A stretch of 64,000 nucleotides of DNA. Source: Anagrus nilaparvatae (Eukaryota; Arthropoda; Insecta; Hymenoptera; Mymaridae). Shown piece by piece: positions 1 through 12,068 of this stretch (the first letter of the stretch is position 1; every line of letters starts with the position of its first letter). The stretch is taken from positions 17,484,001 through 17,548,000 of the forward strand of contig JAKSXM010000132.1 in the NCBI GenBank assembly GCA_022575985.1. Reading direction: 5' to 3'. Under the pieces are notes generated by a model. The model had not been told where the DNA came from. It did not search any database and saw only the letters and a list, made by a program, of their open reading frames with translations. The translations under genes and the position numbers were made by a program.

Positions 1-1343
1 AAGCAAAATTTAATCAGGGCAACCTAACAGTCTTCATTACCAACAAGATAATTTTTCAAACTTCTCAATAACTTTTGAAAAATCTATCCCAGATAATTTT
101 CTAAAATAATTCAATAAACAGAAAAAAATTAATTCTTTTAAAACCTGAAAATTACTTAAAATCTTCAATCACAAATAATTTAAATTGCCAACATCATTAA
201 ATCTCATTAAAATGTAATACAACAAATTATAAATAAATTAAAAACGTTTGAAAAGGGACTTTAATTAGCTTAAAGACTATTAATAAGTCTTAATACCTAC
301 AGATAAATAAATTTAAAAGTCAATATTTTTTAAAACCACAAAAAAAAAATTAAAACGAATAAATAATTCATTTATAATGTAACACGTCAGTTTGTCAAAA
401 AAGAAAAGATTTTCAGTGTTGAAGTTTTGAAAGCTGAGATATTATAAATTTTTTTTTTTAGAGCTGTCGACCTGTCTATTTAAAAAGTGACAAAAGAGAA
501 ATTATTATTATTATTATTGCTTTTTTATAGATCAAAAAAATTTAATTTTTTAAAATGAAAGATAAATTAATTGATTATTTATTTTTTTTTTTCTGGTTTA
601 TTATTACATTTTTAAAGATCAAATAGTAAAAAAATTTTTTTTGGTATACTTAACAAAAAAAAGGAGATATAAGAAATCAATTTTCTAGTAGTAATTTGAC
701 ACTATAAGGTGAACAAATCGTTTTGTGTCATCGGATTAGCGTATCATTTTAATCTCTTTTTTATATTATAACAAAAAACACTTCACACATTTTTAAATAC
801 AAATGGATTTCTTTTTGTCCCAATAAAAATTTTTGTAAAAAAAATTTAATATAATCAAAATTGACATAAATTTTTATGAGATATTAGAGAAGACATTGTA
901 TCTTTTATTACAGCTTTAAATTGAGTATAAAATTTCTTTAGAATAAAAATTTTCTTTTAATAAATACACGCTAAAAGCTCATTAATGAAATGTCTAGAGA
1001 GTGATTTTTATTGTTACGAGTATTTATGATTTTATTATGATTACGTAAAACACAATAAAAACGATTCATTTATATTTTACACTCGTGTAATATAAAAAGG
1101 AAATAAAAAAATTTTTAAATGCCTTTTTTTTTAATTGTAAAAAGGTATGTATAAAATATTTACAGTTATTTTATGATATATTAAGTCATAAAAATTTCGT
1201 CACACACGTCAATATAAAAAAAACAACTTTTAACTCGTCCTAATTTGAATAAAATTTTGTATAATAAAAAAATACACCTGTTTTATACAAAGAAATTTAT
1301 AAGTGTCTTTGGTTTTATAGTAAAAAATAATTTAAAAACTTAC
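1..1343 (-). other. Start of intron 1 of the His/Ala-rich gene; no coding signal
   Basis: This stretch lies downstream of the splice donor of the minus-strand exon at 1344-1702, so it is most simply the beginning of that gene's first intron. It is AT-rich with homopolymer runs and a short ATT repeat near 505-520. I see no open frame, tRNA-like sequence or further exon. The rest of the gene would lie to the left of the window. Confidence 0.55.
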
Positions 1344-1702
1344 GGATGAGGTGGTAATCCATGAAAAGCAACAGCCGCAGCCGCAGCAGCAGCTTGATGT
1401 TCCCAAGCCGCAGCGGCAGCGGCTGCAGCAGCAGCAGCAGCAGCAGTAGCTGGATGTTGATGATGTGATGTTAAACCAGCAGCAGCGGCGGCTGCAGCAA
1501 TTGCTGATTGTGATGTTGTTGCAACAACTGATGCTGCTGTTGTATTATGTCCATGATGAAATGCTGATGGTACTGTTGATGGATGGTGTGGATGATGTGG
1601 ATGAAATGCTGCATGAAAGGCTGAATGTGGATGATGTGGAGGTGGTGGCGGTGGTAATAAGGAAAAAGCTTCTTGATGATAAGCTACTTCCTTTTCTGGC
1701 AT
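1344..1702 (-). CDS. First coding exon of a His/Pro/poly-Ala-rich protein (partial gene, probably a transcriptional regulator)
   Basis: About 119 residues are encoded from ATG at 1702 (context aacaaaATGCC) to a consensus donor, GTAAGT read on the minus strand just below 1344. Seen: a short acidic/aromatic start (MPEKEVAYHQEAF), a run of prolines, repeated His-Pro pairs at residues ~22-50, then two long alanine tracts at ~67-75 and ~87-100 separated by His/Gln. No folded domain is visible. Such low-complexity N-termini are common in insect homeobox, POU, Sox and zinc-finger factors; that class assignment is inference, and I do not recognise the gene. The in-frame stop straddles the donor, so splicing is needed. 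GC content is far above the surroundings, which supports real coding. The opposite-strand frame at 1465-1740 is a shadow of the repeats. Confidence 0.7.
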
Positions 1703-3200
1703 TTTGTTTATTTTATTTTTTTAATTTATTTTTGAATTAACCGGCGGTTAAGCTTTTACCTACCGCTGGTATTCTAATTCAATAGTCTTTTTGTTTATCA
1801 ATTTTAATGCAAAATGTTCTTTTTTTATTAATTGTTTTTTATGAAAAAAAATTGTTTTCACCATTGGCACATTAAAAATCTTTATTTTTTAATAAAAATA
1901 AATTAAATTTAAAAATAGGAAATAAAATATTAATCATATTTCCGGCTCTTTTTTGAAATCTTGATTATCCTTCAATTAGAATATAGTGTATTTTTAATTA
2001 GATAATTCCCAAAAACTAATACAAACAACAAAACTTTCAGTAAAACTTATTTATTTAAACACACACCCTTAATAATTAATAACACTTTCACTAAATTAAT
2101 AAAATTTTCACTCATACACTCTAATTAAATTATTTATTAAAAATACACTGTTTAAATATTTTTACAAAAAAATAAAAAATTTATTTAATTTTTACATTAA
2201 AAAAAAACATGATAAATAAATTATTAAGTTCTAATTAATTAAAAAAATAAATTTTTAATTAATTAATAGTCAAATTATTTATAAAATAAACCATAATTAA
2301 AATATAAACGTACTGTATGACGATTATGGCGGTACTGAAATTCAAATATACGCAAGTTTCAATCGAAAGCTTTAAGACTCGTGTTCTTTTTTTTTCTATC
2401 TTTTTTTATTTTTTAAAGGGAGTTTTTTGCCATATAGTTTTTTTTTATGGTTAAAAATGTATGTAACATATTATACAAAAGGAGTAAAATGAGAGAGAAA
2501 GATAATATAATAAATTATTATTTCTTTATTCAGCACATAGAGTTTTGCTAAATAAAATGATCTTATTCTTTCTATGTTGTATACAAGTGGGCGTGCGACA
2601 TAAACTATAGGAAGTTAATAAGTGGGGAGTAAATTTTAAATAAAACCATAACCTCAAACCATAGAAGAAGGAGAAAATGAAAGGATATAAACGAATAGCG
2701 TAGCGATGATTATGTTTTAAAATTTAAGTGGGAGAAATTGGTGAGGAGAAATATTTAAGAGAAAGAAAGAAATAGAAGAAGTGAGAGGGAAAGAAAACGC
2801 GTGTCAGTTCGACAACTCAACTAGCACCAGCTCTCTCACGGTTTTCCCTACTACTACCACTTGTTATTCTTTCTCTTTTCATGATTCTGCCACTCCTTCC
2901 TTTTTTTATCACTCTATCTTTTTTTATGATGTTTTTTGCGGATACCTTTGGAGTTAAAAATTTGAGATAACTTTATTTAACTGCAGTAAATATTTTTTTT
3001 TTTCTTATCGAATAAAGCATGGATTATTTAAATATCAAAAAGCACATATTAATTTATCTTAATAAGGATACTGTAACTAAGTGATTTTATAATATAAATT
3101 TAAGTTATTTAATAGGGAATTGGATTTTTTTTTTCATTGAACATTAGAGACTTATTTATAAAGTGTCTATGCATTTAATTCACTTCGAGCTTAAAATTGA
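1703..3200 (-). promoter_or_regulatory. 5' flank / UTR region of the His/Ala-rich gene
   Basis: AT-rich flank between the start codon and a less AT-rich patch at about 2700-2900 with purine-rich then pyrimidine-rich strands and several CpGs. A second small CpG-bearing patch lies near 2310-2380. Either could mark a promoter or a 5' UTR exon, but no convincing TATA/Inr pair is visible and I cannot place the start site. Confidence 0.3.
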
Positions 3201-4840
3201 CTAGAAGAAAGGCTGCTAATACCATTGGTATACTGCTGCTTGAAATAAATATTTTTTAAACAAGGGAAAAAATCTTTGTTTTAGTATTGCAGGCACGTAT
3301 CCAGAGTGCGGTCCAAGGGCCCATCCTCCCCCCTCCAAAATAAAAAAATTTTGAAAAAATAACACTTTTTACCTTTTTTAACTTGAAAATTTTTATTATT
3401 TTAGAAAACTTGATTATTTTAGAACACGGGAAAAATATTGGGTTTGACTTTTGCATGCTGTCTGCACTCGCTCGTGTATACAACTGCATGCAAAGCCAAA
3501 TCCATATTTTATTCCTTGTTTAATAAATAGCTATTACTTTCTAGCGGGTCGAAAGTTCTTTTTTTGATCCACAACGAGATCGAAAAAAACGCGTTTTATC
3601 CCCACTGAGAAAGAAAAATTTCGTTTTGTCCGGTTTTTCGGCTTCACCTTGGATGCTAATTAACATACGATCTGGGCCATTCTTTTTTTTTGCTCCCTTA
3701 GTTAAAAATATACTATTACATATCTAAGGCAAAAAAGCCTATTTTCTACCCTAGACGGCTTTTTTGCCCTTTATTTGTAAAATTATGTTTTAAATCACGG
3801 AATAAAACTGAGGTTCACTCGAATCGCTAGTTCCTGCATACAACTGCATGCAAACATCAATATTTTGTCCCTTGTTTAAAAAATATTTATTTTGTCCTAT
3901 AGATATGTAAAAATAACTATTGATTCAAGATATGAGAATAACTCTTCTGCATGTCATTAAAATATTCTCTCTGCCACTATTTTTTTATTTTTTTTTATTT
4001 GTCATTAAGAACTTACTTGTTAGAAGACCAGACTTTAGTTTTCATAAAGTCATTTCGTAAGAAAAAATTACCCAGATTAAATTTTTGTAAGGGACCTTCT
4101 TATGTACTTGAGATCGTTTGCATGCTAAAGTCTTTTGGAAAACATAATTTAAGGATCTACATCAGGTTGAATAAGGCCATTCACAACAGCAAAGTACACT
4201 TTATGCGTTAGTCTTGCAACAATGTTAATAACGACTCTAAGTAAACTAAAATGTGGGCCACAAATAAAAATAAACACGAAAACAATTGAAAATAAAATTG
4301 ATGCACCGTTTTTCAATCAGTCGCTTAAAAAAATCAAAAATCTAAGCACGCAGATCTGATTATATATTATAAGCCTGAGTTTACAACAGCGTCCGTATTA
4401 TAATTTTCTGCCCCCCCCCCCCAGTGAGATAATTAAGACGCAAATATTCAAATTCAAGTTATCTAAATTTATATAGTTCACTACATAACTTTTATTATTT
4501 ATATTTGAAAACATTAAATATTAAGTATTAATATTAATAAACAATTAATATTCTTATAAAATTACTTTTTATTTAAAATGATTTTTGGAGAGCTTCTAAT
4601 AAATGAAATAATAAAATATATAGAATTCTATTACATGAATATGGAAAAGTAAAAAGAAAGTAGCAAATAAAATCTATTTTATCCCAAAATTGCAGCTGCC
4701 CTGCGTATAACATGTGATAGAGAAATAACATGTAGGTAATAATGTTTTAATTGCATGAAAATTAAAAAATAATGGATTTATTTAAATTTTGTTTATCAAT
4801 GTTTTATTTGATGAAATCAAAGATGCATAGAAAAAACTAA
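3200..4840. repeat. Decayed repeat DNA with a duplicated ACAACTGCATGCAAA block
   Basis: A block around 3470-3535 (ACAACTGCATGCAAA followed by a TATTTT...CCTTGTTTAATAAATA stretch) recurs in the same orientation around 3838-3890. Near 3670 a segment resembling ACGATCTGGGCCATTCTTTTT matches the edge of the GC-rich island near 62250. A C-run at ~4412 is a mononucleotide tract. Short open frames here (3256-3489 minus, 3951-4211 plus) resemble no family I know. The whole stretch looks like old repeats. Confidence 0.4.
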
Positions 4841-4844
4841 TGAG

Positions 4845-5350
4845 AATGAATTCGGAGTACAGACGAAAGCTTGTTTCTGCAACTACATCTGGCTCTGGAG
4901 CAGCTAGGCAACCGCATCAACACTAAGACTTGATGGCTAAATTAAGTTTCTTAAGGGCCAAGACAAGTAATATGAAAGGATAATTATCTCTTGGAGTTAA
5001 TAAAAATAAAAATTTGAATGAATTGGATACAATTTTAGAACAAAAGCAAGCAACAGGAAATATGTTTCAGAACCAAATAGCTCTTGCAGAATAAAAAAAT
5101 CTGATAGAACTGACGATGCATTTAAAAGTGAACTAACAGCAATGTCATGTGCTATTAAGAATTGCTCCAAAAATTTTTTGAACAGATTGATGAAATCTAA
5201 TCAGCAAGTAAGTACAGCTGAACCTTATGAGAGCCAATTTTAAAATATTTTGAAAACATCCAAAAAGAAGAAAAGAAAGATGCACTCATGAAAGAAATGC
5301 TTGCCGTTATAAATGAATCCACAAAATATTCACAAAAACCTAATCAATAA
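4845..5350 (+). pseudogene. Degenerate MADF/BESS-like fragment, probably of a Harbinger accessory protein
   Basis: No frame stays open, but successive frames read like the second protein of PIF/Harbinger elements: a Ser/Gly-rich linker (SGSGAARQ) and a FLRAK stretch, then (after ~200 bases) RTDDAFKSELTAM, SKNFLNRLMK and a Lys-rich tail. Harbinger elements carry a MADF/Myb-like DNA-binding partner beside the DDE transposase, and a Harbinger transposase lies 5 kb to the right, but this fragment is outside that element's inverted ends. It could belong to an older copy. Family assignment is by pattern only. Confidence 0.4.
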
Positions 5351-6917
5351 GGTAATATTTTGTTCTTCAGGAAAGTATGTTTCATTGTAATTAAAAAAAT
5401 AAATATTTTTACAGATGATTTTATTTTGATGATACAGTTCATACAAGTGCTGAAAACAATTCTTTTTCAAAATCTGCAACAGAATTACTTAAAAAAGTGA
5501 AAATTTTTATTATATGCCTCTCGATGCATTTCAAAGAAAATTGTAACCTATAGTTTTGATACTAATTAGCAAAATTTTAAGTTTGTTATTACTATTATTT
5601 TGTTCGGTTACTAATAATGTTAACTTACAAGAAGCTGTTATTCGCATCACTGTTATTAATAAATTTTGTCTAAAATAATAATCTTATGGAAATGATTATT
5701 TAATTGTAAAAAATGTATAGGTTTTTTAATTTTGCTATGTTAAATTTTGCTTAATTGTAGATAATTATTTTTTTTTATTTTGTGTATGTTATAAGCAAAA
5801 CTTAATGCTTCTAATTTATATATAGTTTATGCATAAAAAATAAATTGACAATATTTTAGTTTAATTTAAAGTAGCGTTTATTATTAAAAGCTTTATTATT
5901 TACTTCTTTTGAGGAAGATAATTTATATATTTGTACATAATATACTTATTTTATTTTCCTATAAAAAAGTTATAAATTGTATATTGAAAGAAAAACTGAA
6001 ATAATAAGCGTATTTACAAATTAAGGTACTTACATATAGTAAAATAAAAAAATTGTTTACAAGATTTTTTAATCTTTAATGATACTTGATTTTCTTAATT
6101 TTATCAGCAATGGTCAATTCAAAATCAGTTAAAATGAAGACATCACTGATATTAACTTGTTGCAATGTCACTAAATGTCCACCTCTCTTACTTTTGTAAT
6201 TTCAAAAACTGCTTAGTGTGTTACAATGATATCAATGGACTATTGTCTTAAAAATAAAAAAGTATAAAAAAAAGAATTCTCTCCCTTGTCTGAGGCATTT
6301 TTTTTTTTTAAATAATTTAGCTCAAAATTGTACAAATTTAAATAACTTTTAACTATCCAGCTTCTTTATTCGTATCCTTGCACAACCCAAATAAATGTAA
6401 TAAAAAAAAATAAAAAATTGTTAAACTAAAGGATATTTTAAATTTGCTTAAAATTACAAATATAGCAACAATATTTTATGGAAATATAAGTATGAAATTT
6501 AAATATAAATATTTAATATACACCTGTAATGGGTACTTTACACTCGGATAAACTTTTCAGACAATACAATCTCGGGCTCTTTGTAATAATTACTTTAGTT
6601 GAACCAGCTGATACTAAATCCGTAGCGCATCGCATTCCTTTAACTAAAGTTCCTGTTATCATCCAGTTTACCTAAGTCACCTTTGGCAAAAACTTGCATA
6701 GCATCCAAAATTGTGAAATTCATGTGTTAAAGAAAAGAGTTACTTCAAGAGGTGCTTCTTCAGACTATGCAAAATTTCAGGAATCATTTAAATGAAGCTA
6801 AAAAGTGTAACCAGAAAGCGAAAAAATTAATAAATAAATTGAGTTTCCAATAATTATAATACACTTTACTATAAAAAAATAAGAATAATAATAATTCATA
6901 TTTTATTATTTTTGGTT
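5351..6917. other. AT-rich spacer with weak coding-like traces on the minus strand
   Basis: No intact gene. Minus-strand reading at ~6200-6090 gives SKRGGHLVTLQQVN and ISDVFILTDFELT, and at ~6740-6540 broken frames give MNFTILDAMQVFAKGD and CATDLVSAGSTKVIIT, both less AT-rich than their surroundings. They look like eroded exons of a transposon protein that I cannot name. The remainder is A/T-rich filler. Confidence 0.3.
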
Positions 6918-7858
6918 CAAGAATTTTTTATCGGATATAGTATTAATTAATGTGTTTAATGTGTTTTGTATTCTTTTTTAATGAACTGTAACTATATAAT
7001 TCGAATATGCATATTGTTTGTGCATCGCTCTTATGAATATGAAAATTGTCAAATTTTCTAAGATAATTTAAATTATCTGAACAGACGATTTGATTATGTA
7101 AATTGTTTTTTTAATTTCAATCTTATAATTTAAAACTGTTTTAGATGTTCTTTGAGGATATCACGCTTTATTCAGTCTTTTTATATTGTGATTTTGGTAA
7201 GTCATTTGTTTTTATAATTTTTGTATAAATTACAAAAAAAAAAAAAAAAATTGTATAGAGGTGTAATATATATTACCAAATTTTGTAATTTTAGAATAGA
7301 TTTAAAAAATAGTAAAATAAAATACTTTTTTTCTTGTATTTTAACAAAATTAAAAAAAAAGTAAAATACTAATAGAGTATTTAAGCTATCAGCTATTTAC
7401 TAATACATACGCAGATTCTGGAGGATAGCAAAGGGCGTTTTTAACATTGGTTCTTATGGAGATCTTTTTTTAATTATTGAATTAAAAAAAATTGTTTGCT
7501 GAAGTGAAATAAATATATTTTAAATTAAGTAAAAAATATTTTAATCTGTAAATACAACATATTTTTTTTAAAATTATAAATAAATATAAACAAAAAAGTT
7601 AATAAAACCGTGTTTGCATCATCGTTTTCGGGTATCAATATAAGAAGAAAACTAGGAAAATTTAAAATCTTACAGAGAGTATTTAGAAAAATTAAAGAAA
7701 ATAAAATTAATTATTAGATATATAAATAACTATAGATAAATACATTTACCCTTATTGAAAGTGAAAAGTGAAAGGAAAATTTTAGTTTTTAGTGTTTGTT
7801 ATTAAAAATTATGATTGAAGGCTCTTGAACATTTTTTAGTTTTTGCAGAAATAAAAAA

Positions 7859-8322
7859 ATGAGCAAATATTTTGATACATTATCTCAGCAAATTAGAGAT
7901 AGATATATCTCAAAAATAGGAACAATTTTAAATTATGATCCTTATACTTTGACTTCTTCTAGTACGTTTTTAATTAAGATAGAAGATTTCTTTAAAATTT
8001 TTTACATGGACATTGTTACCTACTATACTTTAACTTACAGTTTTTACACAGGCAAACAATTTAAAGCCGTTAAAAGCTTGCAGGCTTATAAATATTTCGA
8101 GGCTGGATTTGTGAGCAATATAATGTGTTTTAAAATAGGAAAAAACTACCTAATTAAGTCAAAGGTAAAATAAGATTCTCACTCATAATTATGAATGAAA
8201 TTTAAAAGTGCCAATCATTTTCAATGAATCATTTCAGGTGAAGCATTTGCAAAAAATGAATGATCGGCTTTTACAGCCTTGGTTGATTGTTTACCCTGAT
8301 GGGGCAATATCTTATACGAACT
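7859..8322 (+). pseudogene. N-terminal fragment of an insect SWIM zinc-finger / YqaJ-type protein
   Basis: Exon 7859-8164 encodes MSKYFDTLSQQIRDRYISKI... with a donor GTAAAA at 8165; an acceptor TTTCAG at 8232-8237 continues in phase into VKHLQKMNDRLLQPWLIVY. The pattern of a KAVKSLQAY block, then aromatic/Gly turns, then V-K-H-x-Q-x-M plus LQPWLIV is what I recognise from large insect proteins that continue into a CxC...CxH SWIM finger and a YqaJ-like nuclease domain. Here similarity fades after about residue 130, before the SWIM cysteines would come, so this is a truncated copy. The ~150 residues seen compare with several hundred in full proteins. Family recognition is from memory of the pattern and should be verified. 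Confidence 0.5.
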
Positions 8323-9171
8323 GCTTTAATCTTTCCATTAAATTTGTAACATCATCTATTGAACTATCAGTCTGAACGCCAATGCTAGCAGTGTTTTTAT
8401 TATTAACATCAGGCAGGCTAAAATTTTTAATAATGTTACGCTAATATATTATATATTTTATTAAGAAAAACTTTCTTATATTTCACCGTTTCAACCATTT
8501 CGCATTCAATAATATCATGTGTTTTAAATGCTTGATCACCTACAATTATCAATTCCTTATTATCAATTTTGTTGTTATTATTTTCACACCTTAATTGCTG
8601 AAAAAATTTATTTTTCTTAAAATATTATTTTAATCAAATAAATTTTTCAATAAATTTAAATTAATAATTTAAATAAATTTGTATTCAATTCAAAACTATT
8701 ATTCTGATTAATTGTATTAATATTTAAAATTAAACTCTTTTTTTTGCTCTCTCATAACGTTGGACATCAGAATCACTTTTTCTTTTCAAAGCACTTTTAT
8801 AATTTGTTAAATTTTTGTTAGGGAGCCAATCTGGGTGTCTTTCGTCAAAGTCATCAGCTGGTATTCCTGCAGAATGTTATCAATTTTAAAATTTTAAGCA
8901 AAAATTTATTTAAAAAAATTACCTAGCTCAAAGTGAAAGCTGCGAACTCTAGAATTTGAAATAAATGTATCAGTCTTACTACCTAATTTTAAAATGCAAA
9001 TCCAGTTCTCTCGCCTTTGGAGCTTTTGTTTATTTATTTGGTTAATATTTTTATTTAACGCAGAATATTTTGAGTGTTCAATACTGGTTATAGTTTTTGG
9101 TAGCTTAAAAATCTTATGTTACTTTGCCCCCAATAACTCTTACAAATTGAAACTGCACAATTTTGTACCAT
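8308..9171 (-). pseudogene. THAP-domain protein gene, degenerate, several exons
   Basis: Exon 1 (9171 down to 8933) starts MVQNCAVSICKSYW and ends SRVRSFHFEL at a GTAATT donor. This is the THAP layout: Cys pair near the start, a central Trp (RRENWI) and a terminal SxHFE, though the usual Cys in the VCSxHF motif is Arg and two stops interrupt the middle. Exon 2 begins at 8866 after a CTGCAG acceptor with IPADDFDERHPDWLPN, a His-Pro-Asp-Trp signature typical just after THAP domains. Further coding pieces follow at ~8600-8460 (ELIIVGDQAFKTHDI) and ~8425-8308, ending at a natural stop after NLMERLKQFV. THAP domains are DNA-binding zinc fingers often derived from, or carried by, DNA transposons. 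With stops and a lost ligand this copy is inactive. Confidence 0.6.
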
Positions 9172-10149
9172 ATTTTTTAATCTGAAATCAAGAGTTCAAA
9201 ACCTTTTAAAATAAGTTATTAACTCTGTTTTTTTTTTTATTATAACAGTAAAAGTAACTAAAATCAACTAAAGCATAAAAAAAATTTAATTAATATAACT
9301 TTTTCTAAATTATTTTATCACCAAATGAAGTTTTCTCCAAATTCCAAAATTTATATTTTTAATAACCTAAAACGATAATGCAAACACGGTTTTATTAACT
9401 ATTTTGATTATATTTATTTATAATTTAAAAAAAAAATATGTTGTACTTACAGATTAAAATATTTTTTATTTAATTTAAAATATACTTATTCCATTTCAGC
9501 AAACAATTTTTTTTAATTCAATAATTAAAAAAAGATCTCCATAAGAAACAATGTTAAAAATGTCCATTGTTTTCCTCCTTAATCTGGGTATGTGTTAGTA
9601 AACAGCTGATAGGTTAAATACTCTATAATAATTTAAAAGTCATAAAAATTAAAATTTTTTTTTCGTCAAAAAAGAGCTTTTTCTTTATTATATAAAGTCA
9701 TTTAAATTGCTTTTTCCTCTCTCTCTCTATTAAAATTTACATTATTTTTATTGTTAAGATAATTTATAATTTATAAAATTAAAATTAGAATGGTTTTTAA
9801 ACCTTAGATGGGATATAAAGTAGAATTGTTTTATCCTGGTATACAGGAGCAAATGAGTGGTGGGGGATTCATAAAGTAATAACTTTTAGAATAATAATAA
9901 TAATAATAAATCATAGAATACTATGAAGGTAAGATTAAGTTATTTGTTTAATTTTTAAAATACCAACAGTTAGACTCTTTTTCATATTTTTAGTCATTTA
10001 TCTATGAATCTTTGGTGAAAAATTATTAACTACTAAGAGATAATACTTTTGCAATAAACAATTTTATATCTTTAGAAAGAATGGATACTTTGGAAAATAT
10101 AGTAGACCAATTTTTTATAGTTTTGCAGTTATCACTATTTTATCTTATC

Positions 10150-11479
10150 ATAAGCAGAATTTTTTTACAAACAAAAGAGAAATTTCAAAGATAGAGATCA
10201 AAGCCTCATATAACTGAAGAGATGAGGAACAAAGTTGGAGCATACGTTAATTTGTTCAGATATTTCTACCTTTATAATCACGAAGATTTTTATAAATTAA
10301 CTAGGATGACAATTTAATTATTTGCATAAAATGGTTAAGACGTAATAGAAAAAACCTTAAATACAGGGTAAAAAGCCATTGTGCAGCGAATTTAAACTAG
10401 TAGCAACTTTACAGTAAACATAAACACATTCATAATTTATATTTAAATTTTTTGAATACATGAAAAATGTTTAATATAAATATTACTTTCCTTAAATATT
10501 TTTTTTATAGTTTTTTAGCTCATGGTAGCTCAGTTAAAGACAGCGCTTGGTTATACAGAATAGAAATCATTGTCATGTGCAAAATTATTCCAGAAGTTGC
10601 TGAAGATAGCATAAAAGGTCTGTCCGAGAAGTACCTACCATATCCAAATGCTAAACAGTGACAAAAAATCGCCAAGAATATATTTCTCAGTGCCTAACTG
10701 TCTAGGTGCTGTAGATGGACGTCATTTTAAAATTAAAGCTCCTCTTCATAGTGAAAGCTTCTTCCATAATTACAAAAAGCACTTTAGTTTTGTTTTCATG
10801 GGAGCTTGTGATGCCTTTCATCGCTTCACTTTTTTAAGAATTGGGGATTATGCAATGAAAAATTTTGTAAATATAAAAATAAACTATAAAAAATTTCTTC
10901 ATTTTTTACATTGATTCAAATAAACTTTTTACTATAGGTCATCTAAATGATGTTGGTGTTTTTAATAACTCAGAATTAAGACTTGCACTTGAATTTAAGT
11001 TAGTTGATTTAACACAATCAAATTCTTTACCTGGAACAATATTTGAACTTCCATACTTTTTATTCGGAGACAATTGTTTTGGATTGAAGACTTATTCAAT
11101 GACACCATTCGCTTTATCATATAATATGTCAAAAGATGAAAAAGTTGTTTGCCTCCGTCTTATTAGAGCTCGTAGGATAATAGAGTGGGCCTATGGCAAT
11201 TTAGTCAAAAAGTGGCGAATCTTAGAGTATCCTTTCAATTTCAAACTTGATACTACTGAAAATATTGCTCTAGTCTTAACCTGTATTCATAATTTTTTAA
11301 TTAGTACAGAGTTGAAATCAGATAAAAGTGAAAGACGGTACACTACTGCTATGAATAAAGAAATAACCGAAGAAAATAACATTTTCGATCATGATTTACC
11401 AGATCCTAATGCCACTTTCATTCGTAATAATTTAGCAGAATATTTCATGTCTAAAGAAGGTAGCGCGAATTTTCAGTGA
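10150..11479 (+). pseudogene. PIF/Harbinger DDE_4 transposase (HARBI1-like), frameshifted
   Basis: Coding starts weakly near 10200 (RNKVGAYVNLFRYFYLYNHEDF), continues in another frame at 10510-10660 (AHGSSVKDSAWLYRIE), shifts again to 10660-10868 (SVPNCLGAVDGRHFKIKAP, first catalytic Asp), and after a likely short intron (donor ~10869, acceptor TATAG ending at 10937) runs openly to 11479. The second Asp is in FGDNCFG and the Glu in ARRIIEWAYGNL, so the DDE triad and the C-terminal N-x-L-V-K-x-W region are all present. The 3' half is well preserved while the N-terminal half has at least two frame changes. The enzyme family cuts and pastes elements into TWA sites with the help of a MADF partner. 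Confidence 0.8.
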
Positions 11480-12068
11480 TTTAGAATATAAAAGGAGTCC
11501 ATTTTAATTACTCTGAATATATTTTTTTTTTCGTCGAGTGAATATTTTTTTATCGATGTTTATTGTTATCTTATTTTTTGTAAAAATAAACTTGTACTTG
11601 TAATATTTAGCTTACGAAAAGATCCATATTTTTCCAATTTTTGTATGTTTATTTATTTATAATAAGAATTAAAAAAAATATTAAAGGAAGATTCATAGCT
11701 TATATGAACTGTGAGTACAAATTTGTAAAAGTTAAAAAAATACTAAACTTGTATTTTTAAACGAAATAAGATTTCATGTAAATGAATATTTATATTTTTT
11801 ATATTAAAATTAAAAATTTTAAATAACCAAATTTCAAAATTTTAAATTTACTTGCAATTCTTTTTAAAAATCTTTAAAAATGTTTTTTGTAATTAAAAGA
11901 AAATTAATATAAGTAATTTTTTTTTTATGCACAAAAAAATACTATATAATGAATATTAACAATAAAACATATACATGCGTATTTGAATTATATAGTTACA
12001 GTTCAGTAAAAAAGAATACAAAAAACATTAACAGTAATTAATATACTATAACCGATAAAAAATTCTTG

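Larger units (their letters stand above)
7373..9625. mobile_element. 2.25-kb DNA transposon with ~257-bp terminal inverted repeats carrying THAP and SWIM-type genes
   Basis: Arms 7373-7629 and 9368-9625 are near-perfect inverted copies (outer ends TAGAGTATTTA / TAAATACTCTA). TAA flanks both ends (7370-7372 and 9626-9628), consistent with a 3-bp TAA target duplication as in the Harbinger superfamily; the extra T/A at the ends leaves one base of ambiguity. Inside, two genes face each other: a plus-strand fragment of a SWIM/YqaJ-type protein and a minus-strand THAP-domain gene with stops. No DDE transposase is visible, so this copy is probably non-autonomous or belongs to a superfamily with another enzyme. 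It is inserted in the Harbinger-type element. Confidence 0.65.
6918..12068. mobile_element. PIF/Harbinger-type DNA transposon with ~95-bp inverted ends, interrupted by a nested element
   Basis: The sequence 6918-7012 recurs inverted at about 11968-12068: both carry CAAGAATTTTTTATCGG at the outer side and TGAACTGTAACTATATAATT further in. Between them lie a DDE_4-type transposase (10150-11480) and a complete second element (7373-9625). Harbinger elements normally have shorter ends (tens of bp) and a TWA target duplication. I cannot define the duplication here, so the exact limits could be off by a few bases. Confidence 0.6.

Noticed and set aside
1465..1740. Plus-strand frame of 91 codons opposite the poly-Ala exon
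   Set aside because: Leu/Gln-rich translation is the antisense of GCN/CAT repeats; no start context or splice structure.
7859..8322. Reading the small protein as a free-standing host gene
   Set aside because: It is truncated before the expected finger domain and lies between the inverted ends of a transposon.
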